Notes: generated by a model not told the origin, from the letters alone. Numbered from the stretch's first letter, positions 25,823 to 36,214 are shown. The stretch is 64,000 nt of DNA from Fictibacillus sp. BK138 (GCF_004216955.1 NZ_SGXL01000002.1:186001-250000); one strand, 5' to 3'. Translations and numbers: made by a program.

Positions 25823-28800
25823 TTAATTTTCTTCTACTTCTTTACGATTTTTCTTAAAAATCTTGGATAATACTTCATACACGATTGGTACGATAATCAG
25901 CGTTAACAACGTTGAACTTGTTAATCCGCCGATTACGGTGATACCAAGACCTTTCGAGATAAGACCGCCTCCGCCTGAGCCGACCGCTAACGGAATTAAT
26001 GCTCCGATTGTTGCGATAGCCGTCATTAAAATTGGACGAAGTCGAGTTGCTCCTGCCTCAAGGATTGCTTCACGCATACTCATTCCATCACGTTCCATAT
26101 GAATAATGCGGTCTACTAAAACGATAGCGTTCGTAACAACGATACCGATCAGCATTAACAGTCCCATCATGACAGATACAGAGATGGTTTCCCCCGCGAT
26201 TAATAATCCGACGAATGAACCAATGACTGCAAATGGCAGTGAGAACAGGATCGCAAATGGTGCGACACCTTCACGGAATGTTACAACAAGGATGAAGTAT
26301 ACGATCGCAATTGCTGCTAACATTGCTGCTCCAAGCTGTGTAAATGTTTCTGTCATATCTGCCTGTACACCAGCTACTCCAACGGTAACCCCTTTAGGCA
26401 TATCCAGCTTATCGATATCTTTTTGAACTTCTGATGTTGCTTTTGAAATATCATCACCTATTGCCTTGCCTGAAACTGTTGCGTAGTACTCCCCTTTGCT
26501 TCGGGCAAGTGTATTAAGCGTCGTTCCTTCTTCAACTTTTACAAGCTCTGATAATGGCATTGTCGTACCAAGCGCTGTTGGCACTTGTCTTGCCAAAATA
26601 TCATCGACGGATTTAGGCTGTTTCGTTTGCTCCTGCTGAACGATAACGTCTAGCGTGTCACCGTCTTTTTCAATCGTTGTTAATACATCATCCGTTTTTG
26701 CAGGATTGAGCATCATCACGATCTGACCGGTTGTCAGTCCGTATTTCAGCAGTTCATTTTGATCGACATTAAATGTGTGTTCAACAAACGCATCTTTTGC
26801 GCTTGAAGAAACATCTTCTAAGTGGTCATTTTTCTTCATGACGTCTTCTGCCATTTTTACAGCTTTATTGAGCTTATTTAAATCTTCACTGTAAAAGGTG
26901 TAGCTGACTTCATTTTCAGTACCTGTCGATGCAGCGAAGTTCTGGCTCTTCCATTCTCCTGATTGCCCGATGTTTGCTACATAGTCTTCTATATCTTCAC
27001 GTACTTCCGGGAAGTTTTCCATCTCTGGGTCAAAAATCAGGTACATTAATGCACCGCCTGCTCCGCCGCCCGCCATTGCCATCATCGGATCAGCGTTTTC
27101 CGTAACAGAGATTTGAACGATATCGATATAATCACGCTTCAGCATTTCTTCTTCTAATTCTTCAACGTTTGCCAGTGTTTCTTCCTTAAGCTCACCAGCT
27201 TCTGGTGTGTACGTTAAGTACATGACTTTGTCTTCTTCACTGCCCATGAAGCTGAAACCGATAATTGGCGTTAACGCTAAGCTACCTGCTAATAAAATGA
27301 CGGCTAGTAGTGAAGTAATAATTTTATGATTAAGAGATTTGTTAAGAATCCCTTTGTACCAATTTGATAGCTTACCAGCTTCTTTATGGCTTCCTTCTGT
27401 CTTTTCGCCATACAGCTTCTTTTTGAACAAGAAGTGGGATAATGCAGGTACGATTGTAATGGCAACAATCAGTGACGCTCCTAGCGCAAATGTCATTGTT
27501 AACGCGAATGGCGCGAACAGCTCTCCAACCATTCCCCCTACAAAGATAAGCGGTGCGAATACTGCAACGGTTACCAGTGTGGATGATAGGATCGGCTTGA
27601 ACATTTCGATTGTTGCTTCACAAATCAACGCACGTCCATTCAACTTTTCTTCTTTTAAATGCAAACGTCTATAAATATTTTCAACTACAACGATGGAATC
27701 ATCGATTACCCGGCCGATTGCTACCGTGATCGCACCAAGTGTCATGATGTTCAATGTAATATTCATCCAGTTAAGCAGCAATAATGCCATGAAAATTGAA
27801 ACTGGAATCGAAATGATTGAAATAATGGTTGATTTAAAGTCACGCAAGAATAATAGGATAATCAATACCGCGATTAATCCTCCGAACACTGCTTTTTCAA
27901 TCATGGTTGTCACGGATTCTTCTATTGGTTTTCCTTGGTCCAGAGAGACATCAATAACAAGACCATCAACTTTTGATTTTTCTTCTTTTATTAACTCTTT
28001 TACACTATTAACAACATCAACCGTGTTGGCTTGCTGTTCTTTAACGATCTGAATCGCAATGGCTTCGTCTCCATTTGTACGGGAGACTGACTCTACTTTT
28101 CCGACCGTTTTGATATCTGCTATTTCACTTAGCTTTACAAATGGGGTTGGATTTTCTGCAGATGGTGTGACAGGGATCATCATGTTCTTCAGTTCTTCTG
28201 TAGTCATGAATTTACCGTCAACTGCTACCGCTTCTTCACCCTCTTCAAACTCATAAAGTCCTAAAGAGACTGCCATGTTGCTTGCCTGGATCATTTCTTT
28301 TACTTTTTCTTCGGTCAAACCAAACTCAGACATTTTGGCTTTTTTATAAGTGAGGTCTACTTCTTCAATATGCTGACCTGTAATTTTTGCTGATGCAACT
28401 CCATCAATCTTCTCGATCTTAGGAAGAATAATCTCTTCTACTGTTGAAGTTAATTCCACGATATCTTCTTTCGTACTGCTGACACTAAGAGCAGCAACAG
28501 GCATCATGTTCATGCTGATCGCTGTAACTGTCGGCTCTTGAGCTGCTTCTGGCAAGTTTACCGTATCTAAGGCAGACTGCAGTTCGCGTTTCGCCTCATC
28601 CATGTCTATGCCATATTCATACTCCACTTGAATGTTTGACATATTGGAATAGGAATTTGAATAAACGGCTTTTACATCTTCAAGGCCTTCAACTGCTTTT
28701 TCTATTGGCATGGACACATCTTCCATAACTTTCTCTGGAGTTGCTCCAGGATAAACGTCCATAACCATTAAATAAGGAATAGACACATCCGGAATCGTCT

Positions 28801-28906
28801 CCATATTCATTCGTGTCCCTGAATAGATGCCTGAAACTGTTATAATAATAGTAAGCAGCCACACGGCCAATTTATTCATCAGGACAAAATTAACTAACCT
28901 TTTCAT
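25823..28906 (-). CDS. swrC: RND-family efflux transporter SwrC (YerP)
   Basis: A 1027-residue RND (AcrB/MMPL-like) proton-driven exporter with 12 membrane helices and two large extracytoplasmic loops. Start LVNFVLMNKLAVWLLTI is helix 1; the helix 4 motif is GRVIDDSIVVVENIYRRL with the proton-relay Asp pair. Resembles B. subtilis SwrC, which confers surfactin self-resistance and supports swarming. ATG 28906 has GGTGG upstream; an in-frame start at 28942 adds a segment with no helix logic. Divergent from its probable repressor gene yerO, as in B. subtilis. Confidence 0.94.
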   Translation of the reverse strand: MKRLVNFVLMNKLAVWLLTIIITVSGIYSGTRMNMETIPDVSIPYLMVMDVYPGATPEKVMEDVSMPIEKAVEGLEDVKAVYSNSYSNMSNIQVEYEYGIDMDEAKRELQSALDTVNLPEAAQEPTVTAISMNMMPVAALSVSSTKEDIVELTSTVEEIILPKIEKIDGVASAKITGQHIEEVDLTYKKAKMSEFGLTEEKVKEMIQASNMAVSLGLYEFEEGEEAVAVDGKFMTTEELKNMMIPVTPSAENPTPFVKLSEIADIKTVGKVESVSRTNGDEAIAIQIVKEQQANTVDVVNSVKELIKEEKSKVDGLVIDVSLDQGKPIEESVTTMIEKAVFGGLIAVLIILLFLRDFKSTIISIISIPVSIFMALLLLNWMNITLNIMTLGAITVAIGRVIDDSIVVVENIYRRLHLKEEKLNGRALICEATIEMFKPILSSTLVTVAVFAPLIFVGGMVGELFAPFALTMTFALGASLIVAITIVPALSHFLFKKKLYGEKTEGSHKEAGKLSNWYKGILNKSLNHKIITSLLAVILLAGSLALTPIIGFSFMGSEEDKVMYLTYTPEAGELKEETLANVEELEEEMLKRDYIDIVQISVTENADPMMAMAGGGAGGALMYLIFDPEMENFPEVREDIEDYVANIGQSGEWKSQNFAASTGTENEVSYTFYSEDLNKLNKAVKMAEDVMKKNDHLEDVSSSAKDAFVEHTFNVDQNELLKYGLTTGQIVMMLNPAKTDDVLTTIEKDGDTLDVIVQQEQTKQPKSVDDILARQVPTALGTTMPLSELVKVEEGTTLNTLARSKGEYYATVSGKAIGDDISKATSEVQKDIDKLDMPKGVTVGVAGVQADMTETFTQLGAAMLAAIAIVYFILVVTFREGVAPFAILFSLPFAVIGSFVGLLIAGETISVSVMMGLLMLIGIVVTNAIVLVDRIIHMERDGMSMREAILEAGATRLRPILMTAIATIGALIPLAVGSGGGGLISKGLGITVIGGLTSSTLLTLIIVPIVYEVLSKIFKKNRKEVEEN

Positions 28907-28953
28907 TAGTCCACCAACCCCTAATTGACTTATCAAACTCAATTACTTATACT

Positions 28954-28971
28954 AATGACTGGTCGGTCATT
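28954..28971. promoter_or_regulatory. Candidate TetR-type operator between swrC and yerO
   Basis: AATGACTGGTCGGTCATT is an 18-bp near-palindrome with perfect AATGAC/GTCATT outer arms, the form typical of TetR-family operators. It lies in the divergent promoter region, 30 bases before the yerO ATG and 48 bases before the swrC start. Confidence 0.75.
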
Positions 28972-29000
28972 TGTCAACGAAATATATTAGGAGAGATGAA

Positions 29001-29834
29001 ATGAGTAAAAAACAATTAATCCTGGAAAGTGCTTTAGAGCTTTTTGCAAAACAAGGTTTCGAAGCTACTTCCGTCCAGCAGATAACCGAACACGCGGGTA
29101 TTTCCAAAGGTGCTTTTTACTTATCTTTCAAATCAAAAGACGAATTGATCATTGGACTGATCGATCATTTTATGATGGAATTCATCTCAGATATTGACCA
29201 CGTAGTCAAAAATCATAATGATGATAAAAATCTATTAAATGAATTTTATAAAGCAGCGTTTCATTCCTTTCAAAAGCATTCTGACTTCGCCAAAATTTTT
29301 ATAAAAGAACAATCGCAAACTGTTAACGAAGAACTCATTACTAAGATGCATCACTATGACAAACTAATTGATAAGATTATTTTAGGGATGCTCGAACGTT
29401 TATATGGCGGGGAAGTCAGACATACAAAATATGATCTCATCTATTGTGTGAAAGGCTTCATCCATACGTATTCACATCTATTTTTATTCTTTAACGTACC
29501 ACTCGATCTGAATCAATTAAGTCAGTCACTCGCAGAAAAGACCTATTTGCTTGCCCGTCATTCTGAGACAACTTTTATATCAGAAGAACTTTACCAATCG
29601 TTTAACGAAATGCCGGATGAACAAGTTACAAAAGAGCAGATCATCGAAATCATTGAACAAAAAATAGAAGAAGTTGAAGAGTCTACTGAGAGTGAATCCT
29701 TGGTTCTGCTGAAACAGCACATTCAAAAGCCAAGTCTCAGTCCAGCGATAGTAAAAGGGCTGCTGTCAAACCTCAAAGACCACCCTAAATGTAAGCAGAT
29801 TTCTTATTTGCTTCGAAATTATCTGGAGTTATAG
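29001..29834 (+). CDS. yerO: TetR family transcriptional regulator YerO
   Basis: A 277-residue TetR-family protein. The N-terminal helix-turn-helix reads ILESALELFAKQGF then QITEHAGISKGAFYLSFKSKDEL. Long C-terminal ligand domain. In B. subtilis yerO lies next to swrC, and it represses that efflux gene; the divergent position and the palindrome at 28954 fit the same role here. ATG 29001 has TAGGAGAG 7 bases upstream; an in-frame TTG at 28971 precedes that site. Confidence 0.9.
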   Translation: MSKKQLILESALELFAKQGFEATSVQQITEHAGISKGAFYLSFKSKDELIIGLIDHFMMEFISDIDHVVKNHNDDKNLLNEFYKAAFHSFQKHSDFAKIFIKEQSQTVNEELITKMHHYDKLIDKIILGMLERLYGGEVRHTKYDLIYCVKGFIHTYSHLFLFFNVPLDLNQLSQSLAEKTYLLARHSETTFISEELYQSFNEMPDEQVTKEQIIEIIEQKIEEVEESTESESLVLLKQHIQKPSLSPAIVKGLLSNLKDHPKCKQISYLLRNYLEL

Positions 29835-29837
29835 ACG

Positions 29838-29872
29838 AAAAAAATCCTCCCGTTACAGGAGGATTTTTGTTT
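29838..29872 (+). terminator. Terminator of yerO
   Basis: AAAATCCTCC-CGTTACA-GGAGGATTTTT stem and T run. Confidence 0.92.
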
Positions 29873-29910
29873 TAGATTCTTGTAATTTTCCCTATATCCT
29901 TCATTGAAAA

Positions 29911-30037
29911 GTTAATTGGAGCGGAAGGGCGAGACTCCTGCGGGACAAGTGGGACAGGTAAGACTCCTAATGGCGCAAAGCGCAAGGAGGCTCACCGCCC
30001 GCCCCGCGGAAACCGAGCCACTGCAGCGGAAATTAAC
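29911..30037 (+). repeat. Dispersed ~130-bp intergenic element, copy 1
   Basis: Ends GTTAATT and AATTAAC are inverted. Between them are two GAGACTCCT/AAGACTCCT words, a GGCGCAAAGCGC patch, GGAGGCTCACCGC and CGCGGAAACCGAGC. The same blocks in the same order occur at 42824-42953 and 60030-60160 in reverse orientation. It lies between the convergent yerO and gatB genes. No protein-coding capacity; a MITE-like or structured-RNA element. Confidence 0.9.
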
Positions 30038-30067
30038 CTCAGTCAAAAGCAGCCAAGTATATGAAAA

Positions 30068-31498
30068 CTATCTCTTTTTCAATTCTTCCACAATCAGCTT
30101 GTTTACAAGCGGAGGATTCGCTTTTCCTTTTGTTTCTTTCATCACTTGTCCTACAAGGAAACCGACCGCTTTTTCTTTACCGTCTTTGTAGTCAGCTACA
30201 GACTGCTCGTTCGCATCCAAAATCTTTACGACGATCTCACGGATAGCACCTTCATCAGAGATCTGTACAAGACCTTTTTCTTTTACGATCTTTTCAGCAT
30301 CGCCGCCGTTTTCGATTAGCTCTTTGAAAACCGTCTTTGCGATTTTATTCGAAATCGTTCCGTTCTCAATCAGTTTGATCATCCCGGCAAGACCTTCAGC
30401 TGTAAGAGCGGTTTGATGCAGTTCTCTGCCTTCGTTGTTCAAGTAGGCACTCACTTCACCCATGATCCAGTTGGATGCTTGTTTCGCATCAGCGCCTGCT
30501 GTGATCGTTCCTTCAAAGAAGTCGGCCATCTCTTTTGTCATCGTGAGAACTTTTGCATCGTATTCAGGAAGTCCGAATTCGCCAACATAACGTTTCTGGC
30601 GGGCATCCGGAAGCTCTGGAATTTCTGACTTCACCCGATCCATCCACTCGTCATCAATAAAGATCGAAACCAGATCAGGTTCCGGGAAGTAGCGGTAGTC
30701 ATCAGATCCTTCCTTCACTCGCATAAGAAGTGTAGTCTTTGAAGCTTCATCATAACGGCGGGTTTCCTGAAGGATTTCCCCTCCGCCTGATACGACTTCA
30801 CGCTGACGCTTCTCTTCATGTTCGAGTCCTTTTTGAACGAAAGCAAATGAGTTTAAGTTCTTAAGCTCTGCTTTTGTTCCAAATTCCTCTTGGCCGACTG
30901 GGCGGATAGAGATGTTAGCATCGCAGCGCAATGAACCTTCTTCCATCTTACAGTCTGAGACTCCTGTATATTGAATGATCGCTTTCAATTTTTCTAAATA
31001 GGCATAGGCTTCTTCCGGCGTACGGATATCGGGCTCAGACACGATCTCGACGAGCGGCGTTCCTTGGCGGTTAAGGTCTACAAGTGAACCGTCTGCCGTG
31101 TGCGTAAGCTTTCCTGCATCCTCTTCCATATGAATGCGTGTAATTCCGATTTTCTTTTTGTTTCCGTCGACTTCAATTTCGATCCAGCCATGTTCACCGA
31201 TCGGCTTATCAAACTGTGAAACTTGATAGGCTTTCGGATTATCCGGATAAAAATAGTTTTTGCGGTCAAATTTCGTTTCACGGTTGATCTCACAGTTCAG
31301 TGCAAGTGCTGCACGCATCGCAAAATCAACAGCTTGATGGTTCACAACAGGCAGTACACCTGGGTGCCCTAAACAGATGGGACATACATTCGTGTTCGGC
31401 GGCGCACCAAAGTTTGTAGAACAGCCGCAGAAAATCTTTGAGTTTGTTTTTAATTCTACGTGTACTTCTAGTCCAATTATCGTTTCAAATTCGCTCAT
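30068..31498 (-). CDS. gatB: Aspartyl/glutamyl-tRNA(Asn/Gln) amidotransferase subunit B
   Basis: A 476-residue tRNA-binding kinase-like subunit of GatCAB, which converts Glu-tRNA(Gln) (and Asp-tRNA(Asn)) to the amide form. Starts [15 protein letters not shown]; contains [18 protein letters not shown] and the C-terminal helical YqeY-like domain. ATG 31498 with GGGGG 8 bases upstream gives the family length of 476; GTG 31507 is rejected. Last gene of gatCAB, 12 bases after gatA. Confidence 0.96.
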   Translation of the reverse strand: MSEFETIIGLEVHVELKTNSKIFCGCSTNFGAPPNTNVCPICLGHPGVLPVVNHQAVDFAMRAALALNCEINRETKFDRKNYFYPDNPKAYQVSQFDKPIGEHGWIEIEVDGNKKKIGITRIHMEEDAGKLTHTADGSLVDLNRQGTPLVEIVSEPDIRTPEEAYAYLEKLKAIIQYTGVSDCKMEEGSLRCDANISIRPVGQEEFGTKAELKNLNSFAFVQKGLEHEEKRQREVVSGGGEILQETRRYDEASKTTLLMRVKEGSDDYRYFPEPDLVSIFIDDEWMDRVKSEIPELPDARQKRYVGEFGLPEYDAKVLTMTKEMADFFEGTITAGADAKQASNWIMGEVSAYLNNEGRELHQTALTAEGLAGMIKLIENGTISNKIAKTVFKELIENGGDAEKIVKEKGLVQISDEGAIREIVVKILDANEQSVADYKDGKEKAVGFLVGQVMKETKGKANPPLVNKLIVEELKKR

Positions 31499-31510
31499 TC
31501 TCTGCACCCC

Positions 31511-32968
31511 CTACAGCTTCGGCTTCGCTTTGTGATGTTCTGTTGCCTGTTCAAACGCGTGAGCTACCTTATAAATGGTTGCTTCGTCAAAATGCTTTCC
31601 GATGATTTGAAGTCCGATCGGCAGCCCGTCTGAGAATCCACAAGGTACGGAAATCGCCGGAACACCAGCCAAGTTCACTGGAATCGTTAAAATATCGTTC
31701 ATGTACATCGTTAACGGGTCTTTCGTCATCGCTCCGCATTTGAATGAAGCAGATGGAGTTGTTGGTCCGATGATGACATCATATTTTTCAAAGACTTTAG
31801 TAAAGTCCTCTTTAATCAGTGTACGTACTTTTTGCGCTTTTTTATAATACGCATCATAATAACCTGAGCTCAACGCAAACGTACCAAGCATGATGCGGCG
31901 TTTTACTTCCTCACCAAATCCTTCACTGCGGGACTGCTTATACATATCGATCAGGTTGTTGCTGTTGTCTGAACGAAGTCCGTAACGAACACCGTCAAAG
32001 CGCGAAAGGTTCGCTGATGCTTCAGAAGAAGACAGCAGATAGTATGTGGCTAGTGCATAGCGGGAATGCGGAAGAGATACTTCTTCCCAAGTTGCACCTA
32101 ATCCTTCAAGTACTTTAAGAGCTTCCATTATGCGCTCTTTAACGTCAGACTGGACGCCCTCTCCAAGGTATTCTTTAGGAACACCGATTCTTAGCCCCTT
32201 TACTTCACCTGTAAGTGAAGCCAGATAATCTGGGATATCTACTTTTGCAGATGTGGAATCCATCGGATCGTTACCTGCAATCGCCTGCAGCAAGTACGCA
32301 TTGTCTTCAACGCTTGTTGTGATCGGTCCGATTTGGTCAAGAGATGACGCAAAAGCGACAAGACCGTAACGGGATACAAGGCCATATGTAGGTTTCAGTC
32401 CTACTACACCACAGAAAGCAGCCGGCTGTCTAATTGATCCGCCTGTATCTGAGCCTAGCGAGAAAAGAACTTCCCCTGCTGAAACGGCTGCAGCTGACGC
32501 ACCTGATGATCCGCCTGGCACACAAGAAAGATCCCATGGGTTATGCGTCGGGTGGAATCCTGAGTTTTCATTGGATGAGCCCATCGCAAACTCGTCCATG
32601 TTTAATTTACCGATCGTGACCGTGTCTGCAGCAGTTAAACGCTCAACAACTGTCGCATCATAGATCGGTTCGAAATTTTCTAGAATCCTTGATGCACAAG
32701 TCGTACGGATTCCTTTTGTTACGATGTTATCCTTAATTCCGATCGGCATGCCAAATAGCAGTCCTCTGTCAGCACCGGAAACTAGTTTCTCATCTAATTG
32801 TTTAGCCTTAATGCGGCTATATTCTTCATTTAATGTTAAAAAAGCTCTTACTTTATCGTCAACTTGATGGATGCGATCAAACGTTGCGTCCACAATGTCA
32901 GTTACACTCAATTCTTTTGTATGTAATAACTGATGCAGTTCTGAAATCTTTTTATCTAAAATCGACAT
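31511..32968 (-). CDS. gatA: Aspartyl/glutamyl-tRNA(Asn/Gln) amidotransferase subunit A
   Basis: A 485-residue amidase-signature enzyme that releases ammonia from Gln for GatB. The Ser-cisSer-Lys centre is seen as the Lys in [21 protein letters not shown] and [17 protein letters not shown]. Standard family length. AGGAGG lies upstream of the ATG. Second gene of gatCAB, 15 bases after gatC. Confidence 0.97.
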   Translation of the reverse strand: MSILDKKISELHQLLHTKELSVTDIVDATFDRIHQVDDKVRAFLTLNEEYSRIKAKQLDEKLVSGADRGLLFGMPIGIKDNIVTKGIRTTCASRILENFEPIYDATVVERLTAADTVTIGKLNMDEFAMGSSNENSGFHPTHNPWDLSCVPGGSSGASAAAVSAGEVLFSLGSDTGGSIRQPAAFCGVVGLKPTYGLVSRYGLVAFASSLDQIGPITTSVEDNAYLLQAIAGNDPMDSTSAKVDIPDYLASLTGEVKGLRIGVPKEYLGEGVQSDVKERIMEALKVLEGLGATWEEVSLPHSRYALATYYLLSSSEASANLSRFDGVRYGLRSDNSNNLIDMYKQSRSEGFGEEVKRRIMLGTFALSSGYYDAYYKKAQKVRTLIKEDFTKVFEKYDVIIGPTTPSASFKCGAMTKDPLTMYMNDILTIPVNLAGVPAISVPCGFSDGLPIGLQIIGKHFDEATIYKVAHAFEQATEHHKAKPKL

Positions 32969-32983
32969 ACGCGGGCTTTCCTC

Positions 32984-33274
32984 CTACTCCAAAATGTTCG
33001 GAACTTTAAACTGGCCGTCCTTTTGTGCTGGTGCATTTTTCATGGCTTCATCAACTGAAACAGAATTTCGCACCTCATCTTCACGAAGTATATTCTTCAG
33101 TTCCAGTACGTGTGTAGTCGGTTCCACGTTATCTGTGTCGAGTTCATTTAACTCTTCTGCAAACCCGATAATTTTATCTAACTGCTCAGTCAGCATTTCG
33201 GCTTCTTCATCCGTAACCGCTAATCTAGCCAAATGCGCTACGTGTTTCACTTGATCCTTCGAAATTCGAGACAA
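32984..33274 (-). CDS. gatC: Aspartyl/glutamyl-tRNA(Asn/Gln) amidotransferase subunit C
   Basis: A 96-residue subunit that wraps between GatA and GatB. Characteristic are [31 protein letters not shown] and LREDEV. The TTG at 33274 is chosen: GGAGGTG ends 6 bases before it and the protein then equals the B. subtilis length; an earlier in-frame TTG at 33289 overlaps the site. First gene of gatCAB; its upstream region carries array E. Confidence 0.94.
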   Translation of the reverse strand: MSRISKDQVKHVAHLARLAVTDEEAEMLTEQLDKIIGFAEELNELDTDNVEPTTHVLELKNILREDEVRNSVSVDEAMKNAPAQKDGQFKVPNILE

Positions 33275-33369
33275 ACCTGACACCTCCAAGACTTCTTATA
33301 CCAAAGTATTATTCTGATGATAACAAAAAGCTTGGTGTATAGGCAACTTGGGAAGAGAAGATTCGTGAG

Positions 33370-33481
33370 ATTACGTCTAAATAGAGAGAGATTAAGTCTT
33401 TTTTGGGTACAATTAGGTCTAATTTGAAAAGATTAAGTCTAAATCGATGTGAATTAAGTCTTTTTTTTAATATATAGGTCT
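33370..33481 (+). repeat. Phased intergenic array E: six ATTAAGTCT-type cores at 20-21 bp pitch
   Basis: Cores: 33370 ATTACGTCT, 33391 ATTAAGTCT, 33412 ATTAGGTCT, 33432 ATTAAGTCT, 33453 ATTAAGTCT, 33473 TATAGGTCT. Intervals are 21, 21, 20, 21, 20. It lacks the head seen in arrays A-C. It fills the gap between the yciI-like gene terminator and gatC. Confidence 0.85.
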
Positions 33482-33502
33482 TTTGACAAAGTTCGACAAA
33501 TA

Positions 33503-33540
33503 AAAAAACCGATTCAAAACGAACTGTCTTGAATCGGCCT
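33503..33540 (-). terminator. Terminator of the YciI-like gene
   Basis: On the minus strand CCGATTCAAGACAG...TTTTGAATCGG followed by TTTTTTTA. Confidence 0.88.
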
Positions 33541-33545
33541 TATCT

Positions 33546-33800
33546 TTAAATACCCCACTCATGAAGTTCTAAACGGCGCACGCCTTCCTTCACGTAAGGA
33601 TCTTCTTGTGCTAAAGTTTGTGCTTCCTCTAGAGAATCAGCTTTATATACAACCATACCTCCTGAACCATCGACGAAAGGTCCTTTAAGATGTACCTTGT
33701 CCTTTTCAACTAGGTCTTGCAGGTAATCCAGGTGAGCCTGGCGGTACTCTTGGTTCAATTCTGGTTTTTCCATATGTAAAATTGCTGCGAAGAATGCCAT
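33546..33800 (-). CDS. YciI family protein
   Basis: An 84-residue YCII-related protein (ferredoxin-like dimeric alpha-beta barrel). It shows RQAHLDYLQDLVEKDKVHLKGPFVDGSGGMVVY with the conserved His and Asp, and DPYVKEGVRRLELHEW. Biochemical role of the family is not settled. AGGAGG precedes the ATG. Monocistronic with its own terminator, between gatC and the DUF3905 gene. Confidence 0.9.
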   Translation of the reverse strand: MAFFAAILHMEKPELNQEYRQAHLDYLQDLVEKDKVHLKGPFVDGSGGMVVYKADSLEEAQTLAQEDPYVKEGVRRLELHEWGI

Positions 33801-33859
33801 GCGAATAACCTCCTTATTGTTACGTTTATCTTACTATAATCCTTCTCGTTACCAAAAGA

Positions 33860-33886
33860 AAAAACATCCGGTGTTATCCGGATGCA
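33860..33886 (-). terminator. Terminator of the DUF3905-like gene
   Basis: On the minus strand GCATCCGG-ATAACA-CCGGATG followed by TTTTTTC. Confidence 0.9.
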
Positions 33887-34243
33887 TCAATCCTTTCCAT
33901 AGCTTGAATCTTTTGTAGGATGGCGAAGCATCCCTTCTTTAGGCGGCGCCTTTTTTTCAATAAGATCCCGATTCATGTTCGTGTTCCAGCCAATATCGTT
34001 CGTGGGATGCACCCACTCATCACCTGCCATCACTTCAGGGTCTGTGTCCGTGCTCCAGTTGTTAAGAGGAGAATTTTCTGAATCATAAAAGCTGTCGCCA
34101 ATCACAACGCCATGTTCGTTTACGAAAGGTGCCTGCATCTTCATACCAGTCTCTTTAAAATCTGGTGAGCTGATCTGATGCGGCATCGTTTCATCCAGAT
34201 CGACTTCCGGCAGATTCTTCTTTTGCTCTTTATCCTTTGACAT
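33887..34243 (-). CDS. DUF3905-like protein
   Basis: A 118-residue hydrophilic, acidic protein with no membrane segment. Features are FVNEHGVVIGDSFYDSENSPLNNWS, DPEVMAGDEWVHPTNDIGW and a Lys-rich C-terminus. I match it to the Bacillus DUF3905 family from memory; function unknown, spore-related in my estimate only because such small polar proteins are common in spore formers. Confidence 0.72.
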   Translation of the reverse strand: MSKDKEQKKNLPEVDLDETMPHQISSPDFKETGMKMQAPFVNEHGVVIGDSFYDSENSPLNNWSTDTDPEVMAGDEWVHPTNDIGWNTNMNRDLIEKKAPPKEGMLRHPTKDSSYGKD

Positions 34244-34348
34244 CTACAACACCTGCTTCCATATCGTTATACGATTAACTTCTCCTGAACCAGGGTGGAT
34301 AATCCATTTTTATTTAAGATTAGGTAAAGAAGAAATGAAGAAAACCGC

Positions 34349-34392
34349 AAATAAAAAAGTCTTTTCTCAATGGAGAAAAGACTTTTTTGTTA
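34349..34392 (-). terminator. Terminator of the P5C dehydrogenase gene
   Basis: AAAAAGTCTTTTCTC and GAGAAAAGACTTTTT arms with a short loop, a 14-bp stem with T run on the minus strand. Confidence 0.93.
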
Positions 34393-35940
34393 TTAAAGTG
34401 TTTCTGAAGTTGTTTTTGCTTGCATGTGAAGAATCAGGTAATCTGGTCCGCCTGCTTTTGAGTCAGTTCCAGACATGTTGAATCCGCCAAACGGCTGGTA
34501 TCCAACAATTGCACCTGTACATCCGCGGTTGATGTAGAAGTTACCTACGTGGAACTCCTCGCGCGCGCGTTCGATGTGCTCACGGTTGTTAGAAAGAAGT
34601 GCACCAGTCAGACCGTATTCTGTGTTGTTTGCGATTTCCATCATGTGATCGAAGTCACGTGCTTTACATACCGCAACAACTGGTCCGAAGATCTCTTCTT
34701 GCATCAAGCGAGCTTTTTCATCTACATCAGCAAAGATTGTCGGCTGGATGAAGTAACCTTTGGAGTCGTCGCCTTCTCCACCAGTCATAAGACGGCCTTC
34801 TTCTTTTCCGATTTCGATGTACTTCATGATCTTGTTATAAGAAGCCTGGTCGATTACCGGCCCCATGTATGTGCCAACCTCTTCAGGGCTGCCAACAGTT
34901 AGAGTCTTAGTAAGAGCTACAGCTTTTTCTAGAACTTCATCATATACATCTTGGTGGATGACTGCACGAGATCCAGCAGAACATTTTTGTCCAGAGAATC
35001 CGAATGCAGAGTAAACGATTGAGCTTGCTGCTAATTCAAGATCAGCGTCACGGTCAACCACAACTGTGTCTTTTCCGCCCATTTCAGCGATTACACGCTT
35101 AAGCCAGATTTGACCAGGGTGTACTTTTGCTGCTCGCTCATAGATACGGCAGCCTACTTCACGAGAACCTGTGAATGATACGAAACGAGTTTTTGGGTGG
35201 TCTACTAGGTAGTCACCGATCTCAGCTCCGCTACCAGGAACGTAGTTAAGTACGCCTGCAGGAAGTCCTGCTTCTTCCATTACTTGAACGAACATTGCTG
35301 CGATAACTGGAGTTGAGTTCGCTGGCTTCAATAATACTGTGTTACCAGAAACGAACGCAGCTGCTGCAGTACCCGCCATGATCGCAAACGGGAAGTTGAA
35401 TGGAGAGATAACGATACCTACTCCAAGTGGAATGTAGTTAAATTTATTGATTTCGCCATCACGGCTTACAACTGGCTGACCAGCTTTAAGCTTGATCGCT
35501 TGGCGAGCATAGTATTCTAAAAAGTCGATAGCTTCAGCTGTATCAGCGTCTGCTTCTTTCCATGGCTTACCTGCTTCTTTAGTAAGCATAGCGGAGAATT
35601 CATATTTACGGCGGCGGATGATCGCTGCTGCACGGAACAAGATGTTCGCGCGGTGTTCAGGATCCCACTTTTTCCAAGATTCGAAAGCCGTTAATGCAGC
35701 TTGCATTGCTTGCTCAGCATGATCTTGAGTCGCTTTTGAAACAGATCCAATCACTTCTTCTTTGTTAGCTGGATTTATAGAAACAATCTTTTCATCTGTT
35801 GTGATTTTCTCACTGCCGATAACAAGCGGAAACTCTTGTCCAAGCTTGGAATTGATAACCTTCAAGCCTGCTTCATAAGCTTCCTTGTTTGCAGGAACTG
35901 AAAAATCCATAAATGGTTCATGACGGTATTCACGTGTCAT
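34393..35940 (-). CDS. pruA: L-glutamate gamma-semialdehyde (1-pyrroline-5-carboxylate) dehydrogenase
   Basis: A 515-residue aldehyde dehydrogenase that oxidises glutamate semialdehyde to glutamate in proline and arginine catabolism. Catalytic Cys lies in [15 protein letters not shown], general base Glu in VIAEMGGKD, and the Rossmann segment is [14 protein letters not shown] ... FTGSREVG. Sequence is close to both RocA and PutC/YcgN of B. subtilis, so the paralogue cannot be decided; no proline dehydrogenase is adjacent. ATG 35940 with AGGAGGGG upstream gives the family length; an in-frame start at 36021 adds 27 residues and is rejected. Confidence 0.92.
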   Translation of the reverse strand: MTREYRHEPFMDFSVPANKEAYEAGLKVINSKLGQEFPLVIGSEKITTDEKIVSINPANKEEVIGSVSKATQDHAEQAMQAALTAFESWKKWDPEHRANILFRAAAIIRRRKYEFSAMLTKEAGKPWKEADADTAEAIDFLEYYARQAIKLKAGQPVVSRDGEINKFNYIPLGVGIVISPFNFPFAIMAGTAAAAFVSGNTVLLKPANSTPVIAAMFVQVMEEAGLPAGVLNYVPGSGAEIGDYLVDHPKTRFVSFTGSREVGCRIYERAAKVHPGQIWLKRVIAEMGGKDTVVVDRDADLELAASSIVYSAFGFSGQKCSAGSRAVIHQDVYDEVLEKAVALTKTLTVGSPEEVGTYMGPVIDQASYNKIMKYIEIGKEEGRLMTGGEGDDSKGYFIQPTIFADVDEKARLMQEEIFGPVVAVCKARDFDHMMEIANNTEYGLTGALLSNNREHIERAREEFHVGNFYINRGCTGAIVGYQPFGGFNMSGTDSKAGGPDYLILHMQAKTTSETL

Positions 35941-36214
35941 AATAAATTCCCCTCCTAATAAAGCGTTTTCAAAATTGGTTTTCCCACCGTTCATTCTACA
36001 TGAACAGAGCGATTTGTTCAAACAAACAGAAATAGTCAGAATTCTTTATTTTCAAGGGATTTCTGACTGGAATGCATCTTCTTTCTTTATGATGAATGAA
36101 TAGTACTTATAAAACGAGTTTAGTTATAAAATTTTGGTAAAAAGACGAATAAATATTCTTTTGGAAGCCCGTGATACTGGACGTATTTTTAAAACAAAAT
36201 GCGCGGGAAATCTA

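Noticed and set aside
25556-25870. Protein-coding frames through arrays A, B and C (FAQ- or FTQ-rich peptides)
   Set aside because: They arise from the 21-bp period acting as seven codons. They lack ribosome binding sites and lose frame where a step is 20 bp.
26106-28256. Several plus-strand open frames inside swrC
   Set aside because: They are antisense shadows of a conserved RND gene, with low-complexity Thr/Ile-rich translations and no ribosome binding sites.
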